Origin: Halosimplex halophilum
GTDB lineage: Archaea; Halobacteriota; Halobacteria; Halobacteriales; Haloarculaceae
DNA length: 64,000 bases
Direction: 5' to 3'
NCBI RefSeq assembly: GCF_004698125.1
Contig: NZ_ML214297.1
Location: forward strand, 1-64,000
The notes beneath the pieces are model-generated. The model ran no database searches, was not told where the DNA came from, and worked only from the letters and a program-made list of their open reading frames with translations. The translations under genes and the position numbers were made by a program. Shown in pieces: positions 53,919-62,675 of this stretch (the stretch's first letter is position 1; every line of letters begins with the position of its first letter).

Positions 53919-55076
53919 ATGACCTCGGGACGGCGGGACGGGGCGTCGGACGGAGACGGATCCCCGGACCGAACGTCGGCGGACGAAGCCGCGACTGGTG
54001 CCGCGGATCCCGACCCGGACGGGCCGGCGCCCAGCGACGCGTTCGGCGCGCTGGGCGGGGAGACGCGGCTGGCCGTCGTCGAGGCGCTCGACGAGGCGTC
54101 GCCGCGGACGTTCTCCGACCTCGTCGACGCGACCGGCGCGGACACCTCCGCCGGGTTCGCCTACCACCTCCGCCAGCTCACCGGCCGGTTCGTCCGCCAG
54201 CGGGCCGACGAGCGCTACGAGCTGACCGACGCCGGCCGGTCGGTCGCCCGCGCGCTCGCGGCCGGCACCTACACTGCCAGCATCGACCGCGAGCCCGTCG
54301 AACTGGACGAGCCGTGCCCGCTGTGCGGCGACGACGGGCTCGTCGCAGCCGTCGCGGACAACGTCACCGAGGTCGGCTGCGAACGCTGCGACGGGACTGT
54401 CCTCCGGCTCTCGCTCCCGCCGGGCGGCTACGCGACCCGCGACGCTGACGGCTTCGCCGACGCGCTCGACGCCCACCACCGCCGCCGCATCGAGTCGTTC
54501 GACGACGGCGTCTGCCCCGAGTGTACCGGGACGGTCTCGACCCGGGTCGAGCCGGTCGTCGACAGCGTCGACGGCGACAGTGGCGCCGACATCGACCGCG
54601 ACCAACTCGACCGGGAACACGACGACGGCGAGCACGTCCCGGTCCAGGCGGTCTACGAGTGCGACACCTGCGGCGCGGACCTGCGCTGTCCCGTCGCGCT
54701 GACGCTGCTCGACCACCCCGCCGTCGTCTCGTTCTACCACGACCACGACCGGGACGTTCGCGACCGGCCCATCTGGAACGTGGGCAGCGAGTGGCGCGAA
54801 CGAGTCGTCTCCCGCGACCCCTGGTGTATCGTCGTCAGTGCCCGCCTCGACGGGGAGGACCTCGTCTGCTACGTCGCGGGCGACGGCCGCGTGGTCGATC
54901 ACCGACGGGACTCCCACGACGACGGTCCGGAGACGAACTCCGGCGTAGCCGACGATGGACCCGCGGACACGACCGCCGACGTGACTTCCCACGCCGGATC
55001 GGAAACGGTCGAGGCGGATTCCGAGGCCGTGAGCGCCGAGGACACGGCTGCAGAGTCCGGTACCGCCGGGTCCTGA
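53919..55076 (+). CDS. winged-helix protein with zinc-ribbon domains (DUF7351-like)
   Basis: A 385-residue protein. After an acidic start of about 45 residues comes an ArsR-like winged helix (LGGETRLAVVEALDEASPRTFSDLVDATGADTSAGFAYHLRQL...), then zinc sites: CPLCGDD / CERCDGT (about 130-155), CPECTGT (near 205) and CDTCGADLRC (near 250). The last 65 residues are low-complexity Asp/Glu/Thr/Ser. The arrangement HTH plus repeated CxxC ribbons is common in haloarchaeal regulators; it fits DUF7351-type proteins. Divergent from moaA. Target unknown. Confidence 0.82.
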   Translation: MTSGRRDGASDGDGSPDRTSADEAATGAADPDPDGPAPSDAFGALGGETRLAVVEALDEASPRTFSDLVDATGADTSAGFAYHLRQLTGRFVRQRADERYELTDAGRSVARALAAGTYTASIDREPVELDEPCPLCGDDGLVAAVADNVTEVGCERCDGTVLRLSLPPGGYATRDADGFADALDAHHRRRIESFDDGVCPECTGTVSTRVEPVVDSVDGDSGADIDRDQLDREHDDGEHVPVQAVYECDTCGADLRCPVALTLLDHPAVVSFYHDHDRDVRDRPIWNVGSEWRERVVSRDPWCIVVSARLDGEDLVCYVAGDGRVVDHRRDSHDDGPETNSGVADDGPADTTADVTSHAGSETVEADSEAVSAEDTAAESGTAGS

Positions 55077-55103
55077 CGCTCGGTCGCGATCGTCCGCCCG
55101 GTG

Positions 55104-55868
55104 TTACGACGCCCCGTCGAACCCGGCGTCTGCCAGCACTGTTTCGCGCCGGTCGCGGTCGAACGCGTCGAAGCCCGCTTCGTCCAGCACGGCCACGTCG
55201 ACTTCCTCGGCGGTCGGCGTCTCGTCGCTGCTCTCCGCGAGCGCAGAGAGTGCGAGCGAGAGGCCCGCCGGAGTGTCCAGCCCGCGCTCGTACTCGGCTT
55301 CGAGGTGGTCGCGGACGGCGTCGCTCCCGCGCCCGACCGCCGTCGCGCGCCACTCCGTGGGCGTCCCGGAGGGGTCGATCTCGTAGAGCCGCGGGTCGAC
55401 ATCGGTTTCGGCAGTTCCCTCCATCGCCGGGGACGCCTCCGGGACGCCGCCGACGAGGAGCGCGGCGCCAAACGGCCGCGTCCCGCCGGTCTGGGTCGAC
55501 TCCTGGATCCGGTCGGCGACGGCCTTCGCCAGCGGTTCGACGCCCGGCGGCTCCCCGTAGCGCAGCCGCTCGCGCTGGGCGAACTGCCGCCCGAAGTCGA
55601 CGAGCCGCCGCGCGTCGGCGACGTGCCCGGCTGTTGCGACGCCAAGCCGGCCGTCCAGATCGTGGACCTTCTCGATGCTGTCGGTCTCCATCAGCGGCGA
55701 CCGCGGTCGGGCGTGTGCGGCGAACACCACCGCCTCCTCGGTCGCCACGCCGACGGCTGGGCTCCCGCGCTTGACCGCCTCGCGCGCGTACTCGACCTGG
55801 TACAGCCGACCGTCGGGGGAGAACACCGTTACCCCGCGGTCGTACGCCTGCTGGTCGTTCGATTGCAT
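55104..55868 (-). CDS. psmA: proteasome alpha subunit
   Basis: A 254-residue 20S proteasome alpha subunit. The N-terminus carries the gating YDR motif (residues 9-11 in QQAYDRGVTVFSPDGR) and the Lys that receives HbYX-type ATPase tails is kept in SIEKVHD. GHVADARRLVDFGRQFAQ and RPFGAALLVGGV are typical. A 12-residue insert, about 155-170 (PEASPAMEGTAETD), is unusual. Its ATG overlaps the stop of the beta subunit by 1 nt, so the two are made as a pair. Confidence 0.93.
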   Translation of the reverse strand: MQSNDQQAYDRGVTVFSPDGRLYQVEYAREAVKRGSPAVGVATEEAVVFAAHARPRSPLMETDSIEKVHDLDGRLGVATAGHVADARRLVDFGRQFAQRERLRYGEPPGVEPLAKAVADRIQESTQTGGTRPFGAALLVGGVPEASPAMEGTAETDVDPRLYEIDPSGTPTEWRATAVGRGSDAVRDHLEAEYERGLDTPAGLSLALSALAESSDETPTAEEVDVAVLDEAGFDAFDRDRRETVLADAGFDGAS

Positions 55869-56584
55869 CAGGCCACCTCCTCGGCGGCGTCGGAACCGTC
55901 AGCGGCTCCCGCCTCGTCGTATCCCTCGATGTCGACCCCGCCGGCGGTGACCGTCGCGATGGTCACGCCGTTCCCGCTCGCGGTGTCGCGCTCGCTCGCC
56001 GCTTCGACCGCTGCGACGGCGGCGTCGGTCGCCTCGCCGAGTTTCGCCCCGGGGTCGAACCGCCGTTCGAGCACGCCGTAGGCGACCTGCATCCCGCTTC
56101 CGCCCGCGGCGTAGTCGGTCGCCATCACGCTCCCGCCGCCGTCCAGCTCGTAGACGTGGCTTCCCTCGCTGTCGACTCCACCGAGGATCGGCGCGACCGG
56201 CAGCCCCCGCACGAGGTGGCCCGCAGTCTGGGAGAGCGCCCGCATGCTCATCCGCTCGTCCCGGCGGGACTCGTAGAGGCTCGTCTCCGCCCGCAGCGAC
56301 CGGACGAGGTTCTGCGCCGGCCCGACCGACCCCGAGATCGCCAGCGCGGCGCTCGGGTGGACCCGCGAGACCTTCTCGGCGTTCTTGTTCGTCGTGAACT
56401 TCCCACCGAGGCTCGCCCGCTGGTCGGCCGCCATCACCACGCCCTCGTCGGCTGCGACCGCGACGATCGTCGTCCCCGTGTCGAAGGTCGGCGCGTCGTG
56501 GTCGGCCTGGTCTCCGTTCGGGAGGTTGTCGTGCGGTAGTTCGTGGAGCGGTTCGTCCGCGGGACCGAAGTCGAGTGGCGTCAT
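55868..56584 (-). CDS. psmB: proteasome beta subunit
   Basis: A 238-residue proteasome beta subunit. A propeptide of about 37 residues ends in TG, and mature protein starts TTIVAV, giving the catalytic Thr1 with Asp17 (AADQRAS) and a Lys in NAEKVSR in the place of Lys33. MATDYAAGGSGMQVAYGVLE is the C-terminal signature with the SGS-like element. A TATA box 25-33 nt before the ATG marks a leaderless mRNA, with psmA next. The order beta then alpha in one unit is worth noting. Confidence 0.93.
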   Translation of the reverse strand: MTPLDFGPADEPLHELPHDNLPNGDQADHDAPTFDTGTTIVAVAADEGVVMAADQRASLGGKFTTNKNAEKVSRVHPSAALAISGSVGPAQNLVRSLRAETSLYESRRDERMSMRALSQTAGHLVRGLPVAPILGGVDSEGSHVYELDGGGSVMATDYAAGGSGMQVAYGVLERRFDPGAKLGEATDAAVAAVEAASERDTASGNGVTIATVTAGGVDIEGYDEAGAADGSDAAEEVA

Positions 56585-56608
56585 CGACAGGGTGTCGGGG
56601 CCGGACAG

Positions 56609-56617
56609 AAATATATG
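56609..56617 (-). promoter_or_regulatory. TATA box of psmB-psmA
   Basis: Minus-strand catatattt lies 25-33 nt upstream of ATG 56584, predicting a leaderless psmB-psmA transcript. Confidence 0.65.
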
Positions 56618-56678
56618 TTAGCTAAAAAATGATTTAGCGGCGAGTGAGCGTGGGAAGTGGTATGTCGGTCGGGGAACT

Positions 56679-57518
56679 TCAGTTAGCCGTCTCATTATGG
56701 AGTGTGAGGTTTCCCGTTCTCCTACTCAAACTATAGGCAAATTCTATCTCATTAGAGGTCATATTCCGTTCAGTCTCCCAATACTGTTCCGTAAATTCTA
56801 CGGCATCAATTTGACCGGTATAGTATTCCCGAACCAATGAATTATTTACATAGATGGACTTTGGCGCAGAACCAGTATTATTCACCTCAATAATCTGAAG
56901 ACCTGAAGTTATCTTCCCGTCAATTTTTCCCGTATCGTAGTGAGCTACAGCTTGCGAATAACCACTGGTTACAAGCGTGTTAATCTGTTTAACCCGTTTA
57001 GAATCATTCTTTGATCGCGCAGTCAGATTAAGGATCATGACTAGAGAGTTCTCTTCTCCGACTGTCCAACCCTGGATTCTAATGGGTGTTTCAGCATCCA
57101 CTCCAGTTTCTCCAGCTACCACGCTGACAAAATCATGATATTTTTTATTCGCATAAGTTTCTGTTGAAGTTGAAGAAGTTGATGCCGTCGGAGGCACTTC
57201 CGTCGGAGATTGTGTAGGCGTTGGGACCGATGTTGGTGTTGGTGAAAGTGTTGGTTTAGAAGTTGGTACTGGAGAAACGATCTGTGTCGTGGTCAACGGT
57301 GTTTCCTGAAACGTTGTGGTTGTGATATCTGACCTTTGAATCTCGGTTGAATTTGGGGTTGGTGTATTCCCAAACTTATTATTTCCACCCTCACTAGACC
57401 AAAAGTGGATCCCTGGATTAGTAATAATGATCGTAGATACAACTAACACAGGGAGGAGTACCAGCCCAACTTGTTTCACCCATTTAGTACTTAAACTGAT
57501 GGCCATGAATTTATTCAT
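56679..57518 (-). CDS. AT-rich secreted or anchored protein with Thr/Pro linker
   Basis: A 279-residue protein. An N-terminal membrane segment (residues about 14-34) is followed by a linker of about 85 residues rich in Thr, Ser, Pro (TPTPTSVPTPTQSP), likely O-glycosylated, then a C-terminal domain of about 150 residues (YHDFVSVVAGETGVDAETPIRIQGWTVGEENSL... ending NLTLHNETAN) with several NxT/S sites. Third codon positions are often A or T, unlike the rest of the window. It starts 5 nt after the PKD-protein stop, so they are one unit. No family recognised. Confidence 0.78.
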   Translation of the reverse strand: MNKFMAISLSTKWVKQVGLVLLPVLVVSTIIITNPGIHFWSSEGGNNKFGNTPTPNSTEIQRSDITTTTFQETPLTTTQIVSPVPTSKPTLSPTPTSVPTPTQSPTEVPPTASTSSTSTETYANKKYHDFVSVVAGETGVDAETPIRIQGWTVGEENSLVMILNLTARSKNDSKRVKQINTLVTSGYSQAVAHYDTGKIDGKITSGLQIIEVNNTGSAPKSIYVNNSLVREYYTGQIDAVEFTEQYWETERNMTSNEIEFAYSLSRRTGNLTLHNETAN

Positions 57519-57523
57519 TTTGT

Positions 57524-58882
57524 TTAAATCCCTGCCCGATACCGATCAGGTGGTACCCGGCCAGTTTTGGTATTTGTAGTACCTGTATCGTTTCCACTGT
57601 TGGTCGTGGTCCCCGACTGTTTTTCTTGTATCGTGTTACGTATTCTATCGGGTATATTTCCGAGATCGCCACTACCAGCGTTTGACGAAGTGCCAGAATC
57701 TCCATTGTTAGATCCAGTAGTCTCAGTTGAGGAATCATCGTCATCAGAACTTGATTTATTGTTAGATGGCGAACCTCCAGAAAGATTACCTGATTCACCA
57801 GACATAGAAATAACTCTTCCATCCGAATTCACCTCAGATTCCGGATCGACGCTCACAGTATCGACACCTAGCGCCTCCTTGTACGCTTCCTGGCTGTCGA
57901 AGGTCACCATGTCGTCCACGGAGTCGTAGGACACGCCGTCGTTGTTCTGGGCGAACTCCTCGTCTACGTTCACCTGGGCCCACTGGACCGACCCGTCGTC
58001 GTCGGCGTCGGAGATGACGATGCCGTTGCTGTCGATCGTCATCCGGTCGTTGTCGCAGTAGCGGTCGTCGTCCCTGTTGTAGTGCGAGCATTCCGACCCA
58101 TCGTCGTCGCCGCCCGAGTCACCGCCGGAAGTGGACCCGCCGCCGGAACCGACTCCGATCGATCCACTGCCGCCGCCGCTACCGGGTGAACTCGGGGCCG
58201 TGACCGTGACGTTCTTCGTCGCCGTGCGCTGGCGACCGAGCCGGTCGACGGCGGTGACCCGGAGCGTGACGGTCCCGTCGTGCCTGAACGCGTGGAGCCT
58301 GTCGACCGACGCGCTCTCGCCCGCGAGCGTCGTCCGGTTGACTCGCCGTCCGTCCGCTCGCCAGACGACCGCCGCGAGGTCGTTCGCACCGGCCGAGACG
58401 GTCGCCGTGTACTGCGCGACGGCGCCTTCGACCACGCTGTCCGGACCGCTGATCGACACCGACGGTCCGTTCGACGGCTCGACGTGGACCCGGAGTGTGT
58501 CCGTGCTGGTGGCACCGTCCTCGTCGGTCACCGTGACCGTCGCGTTGTAGGTGCCGGTCGCGCGCGGGACGAACCGCGTCCGCCCGCAGGTCTCGCACGA
58601 CGGCGTCGTGTAGCTGCCGTCGGGTTTCTCCAGCCGCCAGCGGTAGCTGTCGATCTCCCCGTCGGGGTCGCGGGACCCGGTCGCGTCCAGATACACCGTC
58701 GCGTTGGCGCTGACGGTCCGGTCGAGCCCCGCGTCCGCCAGCGGGGCTTTGTTCCCTCCGCCGTCCGGGCCGCTCCCGGCCGCTGCGACCGCTCCGCCGG
58801 CTACCGGACCAGCGGCGAACGCCGCGCTGACGACCAGCACGGCACTCATCACGACCGTCGGAACCCCCTGTTCCCAGCGCAT
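57524..58882 (-). CDS. PKD-domain surface protein with chimeric base composition
   Basis: A 452-residue exported protein. Residues 1-35 are a Sec signal peptide. Residues about 45-135 are a PKD domain (APLADAGLDRTVSANATVYLDATGSRDPDG...), about 140-225 a second Ig/PKD-like beta domain. A Gly/Ser linker leads to a short CxxxxxxxxxC segment (ECSHYNRDDDRYC) and an acidic region, and from about residue 348 the sequence becomes Ser/Asn/Thr-rich. The nucleotide sequence shifts from GC-rich to AT-rich at about 57840, inside the gene: the 3' end looks recombined. Probable cell-surface role. Confidence 0.82.
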   Translation of the reverse strand: MRWEQGVPTVVMSAVLVVSAAFAAGPVAGGAVAAAGSGPDGGGNKAPLADAGLDRTVSANATVYLDATGSRDPDGEIDSYRWRLEKPDGSYTTPSCETCGRTRFVPRATGTYNATVTVTDEDGATSTDTLRVHVEPSNGPSVSISGPDSVVEGAVAQYTATVSAGANDLAAVVWRADGRRVNRTTLAGESASVDRLHAFRHDGTVTLRVTAVDRLGRQRTATKNVTVTAPSSPGSGGGSGSIGVGSGGGSTSGGDSGGDDDGSECSHYNRDDDRYCDNDRMTIDSNGIVISDADDDGSVQWAQVNVDEEFAQNNDGVSYDSVDDMVTFDSQEAYKEALGVDTVSVDPESEVNSDGRVISMSGESGNLSGGSPSNNKSSSDDDDSSTETTGSNNGDSGTSSNAGSGDLGNIPDRIRNTIQEKQSGTTTNSGNDTGTTNTKTGRVPPDRYRAGI

Positions 58883-58913
58883 CGTTCGGTTGTCGAGAAT
58901 TGCTTTCCCGCTA

Positions 58914-58923
58914 TCATAAAAAT
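58914..58923 (-). promoter_or_regulatory. TATA box of the PKD protein gene
   Basis: Minus-strand catttttatga lies 32-41 nt upstream of ATG 58882, predicting a leader of about 5-10 nt. Confidence 0.5.
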
Positions 58924-59040
58924 GTTCGCAGTAATGGCAGTACCCATATCACGACCGGCCGACCGACCGCTTGCGGCGGAATCCAGCCGGACAACGGTCG
59001 CTCCACAACCCTTTTCGCCGGGACCGCCGGAAACCGAACC

Positions 59041-60084
59041 ATGGACGAAGACGACGTGCTCGACCGTCTCCGGACGGTCGAGGACCCGGATCTGGGCGAC
59101 GATATCGTCTCGCTGGGGCTGGTCAACTCGGTCGAGTTGGACGAGGAGGAGGTGCGCGTCTCGCTGGCGCTGGGGGCGCCGTACTCCCCGACCGAGACCG
59201 AGATCGCGGGACGGGTCCGCGAGGCGCTGTCGGACCTGGACCGGCGGGTCGAACTGGAGGCGGAGGTCGACAGCGGGCTCGTCGCCGAGGGGTCGGTGCT
59301 GCCGGGCGTCGAGAACGTCATCGCGGTCGCGTCGGGGAAGGGCGGGGTCGGCAAGAGCACCATCGCGGTGAACCTCGCGGCGGGGCTGGCGCAACTGGGC
59401 GCCCGCGTGGGGCTGTTCGACGCGGACGTGTACGGGCCGAACGTGCCGCGGATGCTCGACGCGGATCAGCAGCCCCAGGCGACCCCCGACGAGACGCTCG
59501 TCCCGCCCGAGCAGTACGGGATGAAGCTGATGAGCATGGACTTCCTCGTCGGGGAGGACGACCCCGTCATCTGGCGGGGTCCGATGGTCCACAAGGTGCT
59601 CACCCAGCTGTGGGAGGACGTGGAGTGGGGGAGTCTCGACTACATGGTCGTCGACCTGCCCCCTGGGACCGGCGACACGCAGCTGACGCTCCTCCAGAGC
59701 GTCCCCGTCACGGGCGCGGTCATCGTCACGACTCCCCAGGAGGTCGCCATCGACGACGCCCGGAAGGGCCTGGAGATGTTCGGCGAGCACGAGACGCCCG
59801 TGCTGGGGATCGTCGAGAACATGAGTTCCTTCCGCTGTCCGGACTGCGGCGGCGAACACACCATCTTCGGCGAGGGCGGCGGCGAGGCGTTCGCCGAGGA
59901 GGCGCAGATGCCGTTCCTCGGCGAGATCCCGCTGGACCCGGCCGTCCGCGAGGGCGGCGACGCCGGCGAACCGATGGTGCTCGACGAGGACAGCGGGACC
60001 GGCGAGGCGTTCCGGTCGTTCGTCGAGAACGCGGCGAACAACCAGGGGATCGTCCACCGGCGGCGCCACGCCGACCGGCGCTGA
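59041..60084 (+). CDS. mrp: Mrp/NBP35 family P-loop ATPase (Fe-S cluster carrier)
   Basis: A 347-residue protein. Residues 1-85 form a DUF59/MIP18-like domain (VLDRLRTVEDPDLGDDIVSLGL), then the deviant Walker A motif GKGGVGKST near 103-111, DADVYGPNVPRML, and VDLPPGTGDTQLTL. A CPDCGG knuckle near 265 is the ligand for the bridging 4Fe-4S cluster of ApbC/Nbp35. It carries clusters to apo-proteins, of which this window has several. ATG 59041 places the DUF59 domain at the start; upstream frame is promoter. Confidence 0.94.
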   Translation: MDEDDVLDRLRTVEDPDLGDDIVSLGLVNSVELDEEEVRVSLALGAPYSPTETEIAGRVREALSDLDRRVELEAEVDSGLVAEGSVLPGVENVIAVASGKGGVGKSTIAVNLAAGLAQLGARVGLFDADVYGPNVPRMLDADQQPQATPDETLVPPEQYGMKLMSMDFLVGEDDPVIWRGPMVHKVLTQLWEDVEWGSLDYMVVDLPPGTGDTQLTLLQSVPVTGAVIVTTPQEVAIDDARKGLEMFGEHETPVLGIVENMSSFRCPDCGGEHTIFGEGGGEAFAEEAQMPFLGEIPLDPAVREGGDAGEPMVLDEDSGTGEAFRSFVENAANNQGIVHRRRHADRR

Positions 60085-60088
60085 GCGG

Positions 60089-62524
60089 CTACTCGTTCCG
60101 TCCGGGATACTCCAGCGCGTTCCGGTCGACGCTGTAGACCGTCGCGCCGTCCCACTGCTTCTCGACGGTGACGCCAGCCATCGACTCGAAGACAGCCAGG
60201 TCGTCGCTCGTGTATTCGTCGCGCTCGTTGGACCCGACGTAGACGTACTCGACCTCGTAGACGTCGAGGTAGTAGGCCCGCTGTTCGGCGGTGCCGGTGT
60301 AGATGGTGTTCACGTCGTCGACGCGGGCGCGGTAGGCCTCGCCACCGCGGTAGCCGACCTCGTGGGCCCACCCGGCCAGCGTCGGGACGCCGGTGAGGCT
60401 CGCTATCGGGTTGGTCCACCGATACATGTCCTGTCCGGGGGCCGAGGCGGTGTTGGGCTGGCCCTCCAGGTCCTCGAACCACTGGATCGCGGCGTACTCC
60501 TCGGGGTGGGTCTCGTTGATGTAGGTGAACCCGTCGAGCGTGGGGTCGTCGGGGTGGTTGTACCTGCTGAAGTAGCTGTCGCCACTGAAGTGGCCGCCAA
60601 GGGCCAGCGCGCCGTACAGCGAGGTCGAGACGACCAGAACGACCGCGAGCACGCGGAAGACCCCGGCCCACTGCTCGCCGGACAGCGCAAGCTCGGGCGA
60701 GTGGTTCTCGACGAGGTGGGCGAGGACCGCGCCGGCGGCGACCGCCCAGAGCACCCACACGTCCGCGTAGGTCTTGAACACGGTGTTCATCCGCCCGGGA
60801 CCGGCCTGCTCCTTGACGTAGACGAACTCGACGATGACGACGATCCCGGCGCCGGCGACGATCAGGAGCGTCTCGAAGCCGACCACGTCGCGGAGCCGCA
60901 CCGGCTGGCCGGCGTCGTCCGCTGGGGCAGCCTCACCCGTCGCGGGGCCGCCGTCGGTGACCGCTTGCCGGGCGGTCCCGGCGGCGTCGGCCGTCGCGCG
61001 AACGACCGCATCGGCCTGCGACCGCAGGAGCACCCACGCGCCGGCGATCATCGGGCCGAACAGTGCGAGCGCTGCCCCGCCGCCGATCCAAGCGACAGCG
61101 AGCGCGAGCGCGAGCATCGTGGCCGACTCGCCGAGGTCCCCGCGGTCTATCCTGGGCAGCGCGTTGCGGGCCAGATGGAGCGCAAAAAGCAGCGCGAAGG
61201 CGCCGTGGGCCAGGAGGAGTTCACCGAGCGAACTCCTGTCGGTCCAGAAGGCGATAGTCCGGCCGCCGCCGCTGGCGGTCCCCAGCCAGAACGGAAGCGA
61301 CCAGACGAAGCCCGCGAGGACGACAGCGACCGCGCCGGCGAGCGCGACGCAGTGACGGGACAGTTCCCGCTGCCACTCCTCCCCGCGCGGTACCCGTTCG
61401 GCGAGCGGCTTCGGGAGCAGGGATACCGGGTCGGCTGGCGCGAGTGCGAGCGTGAGGAACGTCAGCCCGCCTGCCGTCGCGAACGACCAGGTGTTGACGA
61501 CCGCGAGCAACCCCGCGAGCGGCGGCACGACGGCGAACACCAGCAGCCGCCGGCGCATCAGGTCGGCCTCGGGCGTGCGGTAGTAGCTAAAGAGGAGCGC
61601 GGCGACGAGCAGGACGAACGGCGTGCTCATCATGTGGGCGTGCATGTCGCCGTTGAGCCAGGCGAACAGCGGGAACTCGTTGATCGTGTTGTACCCCCCG
61701 TCGCTGATCACCCGGCTCGCGTCCCAGTAGCGGAACGCACCCGGTCCCTCGCGGCCGACGCGGCCCAGCTCCGTCCCGGTGAGTCCGGCGAGGAACGACG
61801 AGATGCCGTCCGGAAGCAGCCAGGCGACGACCTGAACGGGCGTCGAGATATTGCTCGCGAACCCGACGAAGAAGGCGCCGAACGCGCCCGCGCGGACCCG
61901 GGAGACGCCGCGGCTCGCGGCGACCGAGCCCGCGAGCCCGTAGGCGGCGGTGACGACCATTCCGTAGAAGCCCGCGAGCGCGAGGTTGTAGGCGAACCGG
62001 GGTTCGGTGCCGGTGATCTTCGTCAGCAGCGCGGCGATCAGGTGGCCGCCGTAGTAGTACTTCACCGGCCGGCCGGCGAACCACATGTCCTCCGGGGGGA
62101 GGCGGCCGGCGCGCAGCAGCGACTGCAGCATGCCGAAGTCGAGGAACTTCTCGCCGAGGAACGGGTGGACGCCCGCGTCGACGGCGCGGACGGCGATCAT
62201 GAACAGGAACGCGACGGTGAACACGGCTGCGGCCTCGCCGTAACGCCGGCGGTCGAACAGCGGGACGCCGTCCGTCTCGCTGGCGCGGTAGAGGGCGGCA
62301 CCGGCGGCGGCCGCCAGCGCGGCGAGGCCGACGAGCAGCCCGGCGGTCAGCGAGAGGTGGCCGACGAGGTAGGCGACGATCCACAGGACGGCCAGCGCCG
62401 CCGGGAGCGCGACGCCCGCGCCGCGGTCGGCGAGGCGGGGGAACAGGGTCGCCGCCAGCGGCATCCCCACGGCCAGCAGGGCGAGGTAGGCCACGAGCCA
62501 CCAGAGGACCAGACCGTACTCCAT
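60089..62524 (-). CDS. DUF2298 polytopic membrane protein (glycosyltransferase-like)
   Basis: An 811-residue protein with about 14-16 membrane helices. The motif region after the first helices (HPFLGEKFLDFGMLQSLLR and the KYYYGGHLIAALLTKITG segment, then NEFPLFAWLNGDMHAHMMSTPF) is typical of DUF2298/Chlor_Arch_YYY, a GT-C-like family. The C-terminal ~150 residues form a soluble domain outside the membrane. A charged loop, GTARQAVTDGGPATGEAAPADDAGQP, lies near 535. Role: probable lipid-linked sugar transfer at the cell surface; inferred. It converges with mrp, 4 nt apart. Confidence 0.87.
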   Translation of the reverse strand: MEYGLVLWWLVAYLALLAVGMPLAATLFPRLADRGAGVALPAALAVLWIVAYLVGHLSLTAGLLVGLAALAAAAGAALYRASETDGVPLFDRRRYGEAAAVFTVAFLFMIAVRAVDAGVHPFLGEKFLDFGMLQSLLRAGRLPPEDMWFAGRPVKYYYGGHLIAALLTKITGTEPRFAYNLALAGFYGMVVTAAYGLAGSVAASRGVSRVRAGAFGAFFVGFASNISTPVQVVAWLLPDGISSFLAGLTGTELGRVGREGPGAFRYWDASRVISDGGYNTINEFPLFAWLNGDMHAHMMSTPFVLLVAALLFSYYRTPEADLMRRRLLVFAVVPPLAGLLAVVNTWSFATAGGLTFLTLALAPADPVSLLPKPLAERVPRGEEWQRELSRHCVALAGAVAVVLAGFVWSLPFWLGTASGGGRTIAFWTDRSSLGELLLAHGAFALLFALHLARNALPRIDRGDLGESATMLALALAVAWIGGGAALALFGPMIAGAWVLLRSQADAVVRATADAAGTARQAVTDGGPATGEAAPADDAGQPVRLRDVVGFETLLIVAGAGIVVIVEFVYVKEQAGPGRMNTVFKTYADVWVLWAVAAGAVLAHLVENHSPELALSGEQWAGVFRVLAVVLVVSTSLYGALALGGHFSGDSYFSRYNHPDDPTLDGFTYINETHPEEYAAIQWFEDLEGQPNTASAPGQDMYRWTNPIASLTGVPTLAGWAHEVGYRGGEAYRARVDDVNTIYTGTAEQRAYYLDVYEVEYVYVGSNERDEYTSDDLAVFESMAGVTVEKQWDGATVYSVDRNALEYPGRNE

Positions 62525-62644
62525 TACCAGTGTGGCCGTCTCCGGAGCCTATACCTCTTGTGGACCGCCCGACCGCCCGCGCATTCGCCACCTGCTCCCG
62601 GAATTCGGTACCCTTCCGTCGTCGAGATGTCGCGTTCCGAACGG

Positions 62645-62650
62645 TTTTTA
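62645..62650 (+). promoter_or_regulatory. TATA box of the GT2 gene
   Basis: ttttta lies 26-31 nt upstream of ATG 62676, consistent with a leaderless transcript and supporting that start. Confidence 0.55.
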
Positions 62651-62675
62651 CTCGCCGCGGTGGTCACGGCAGACA

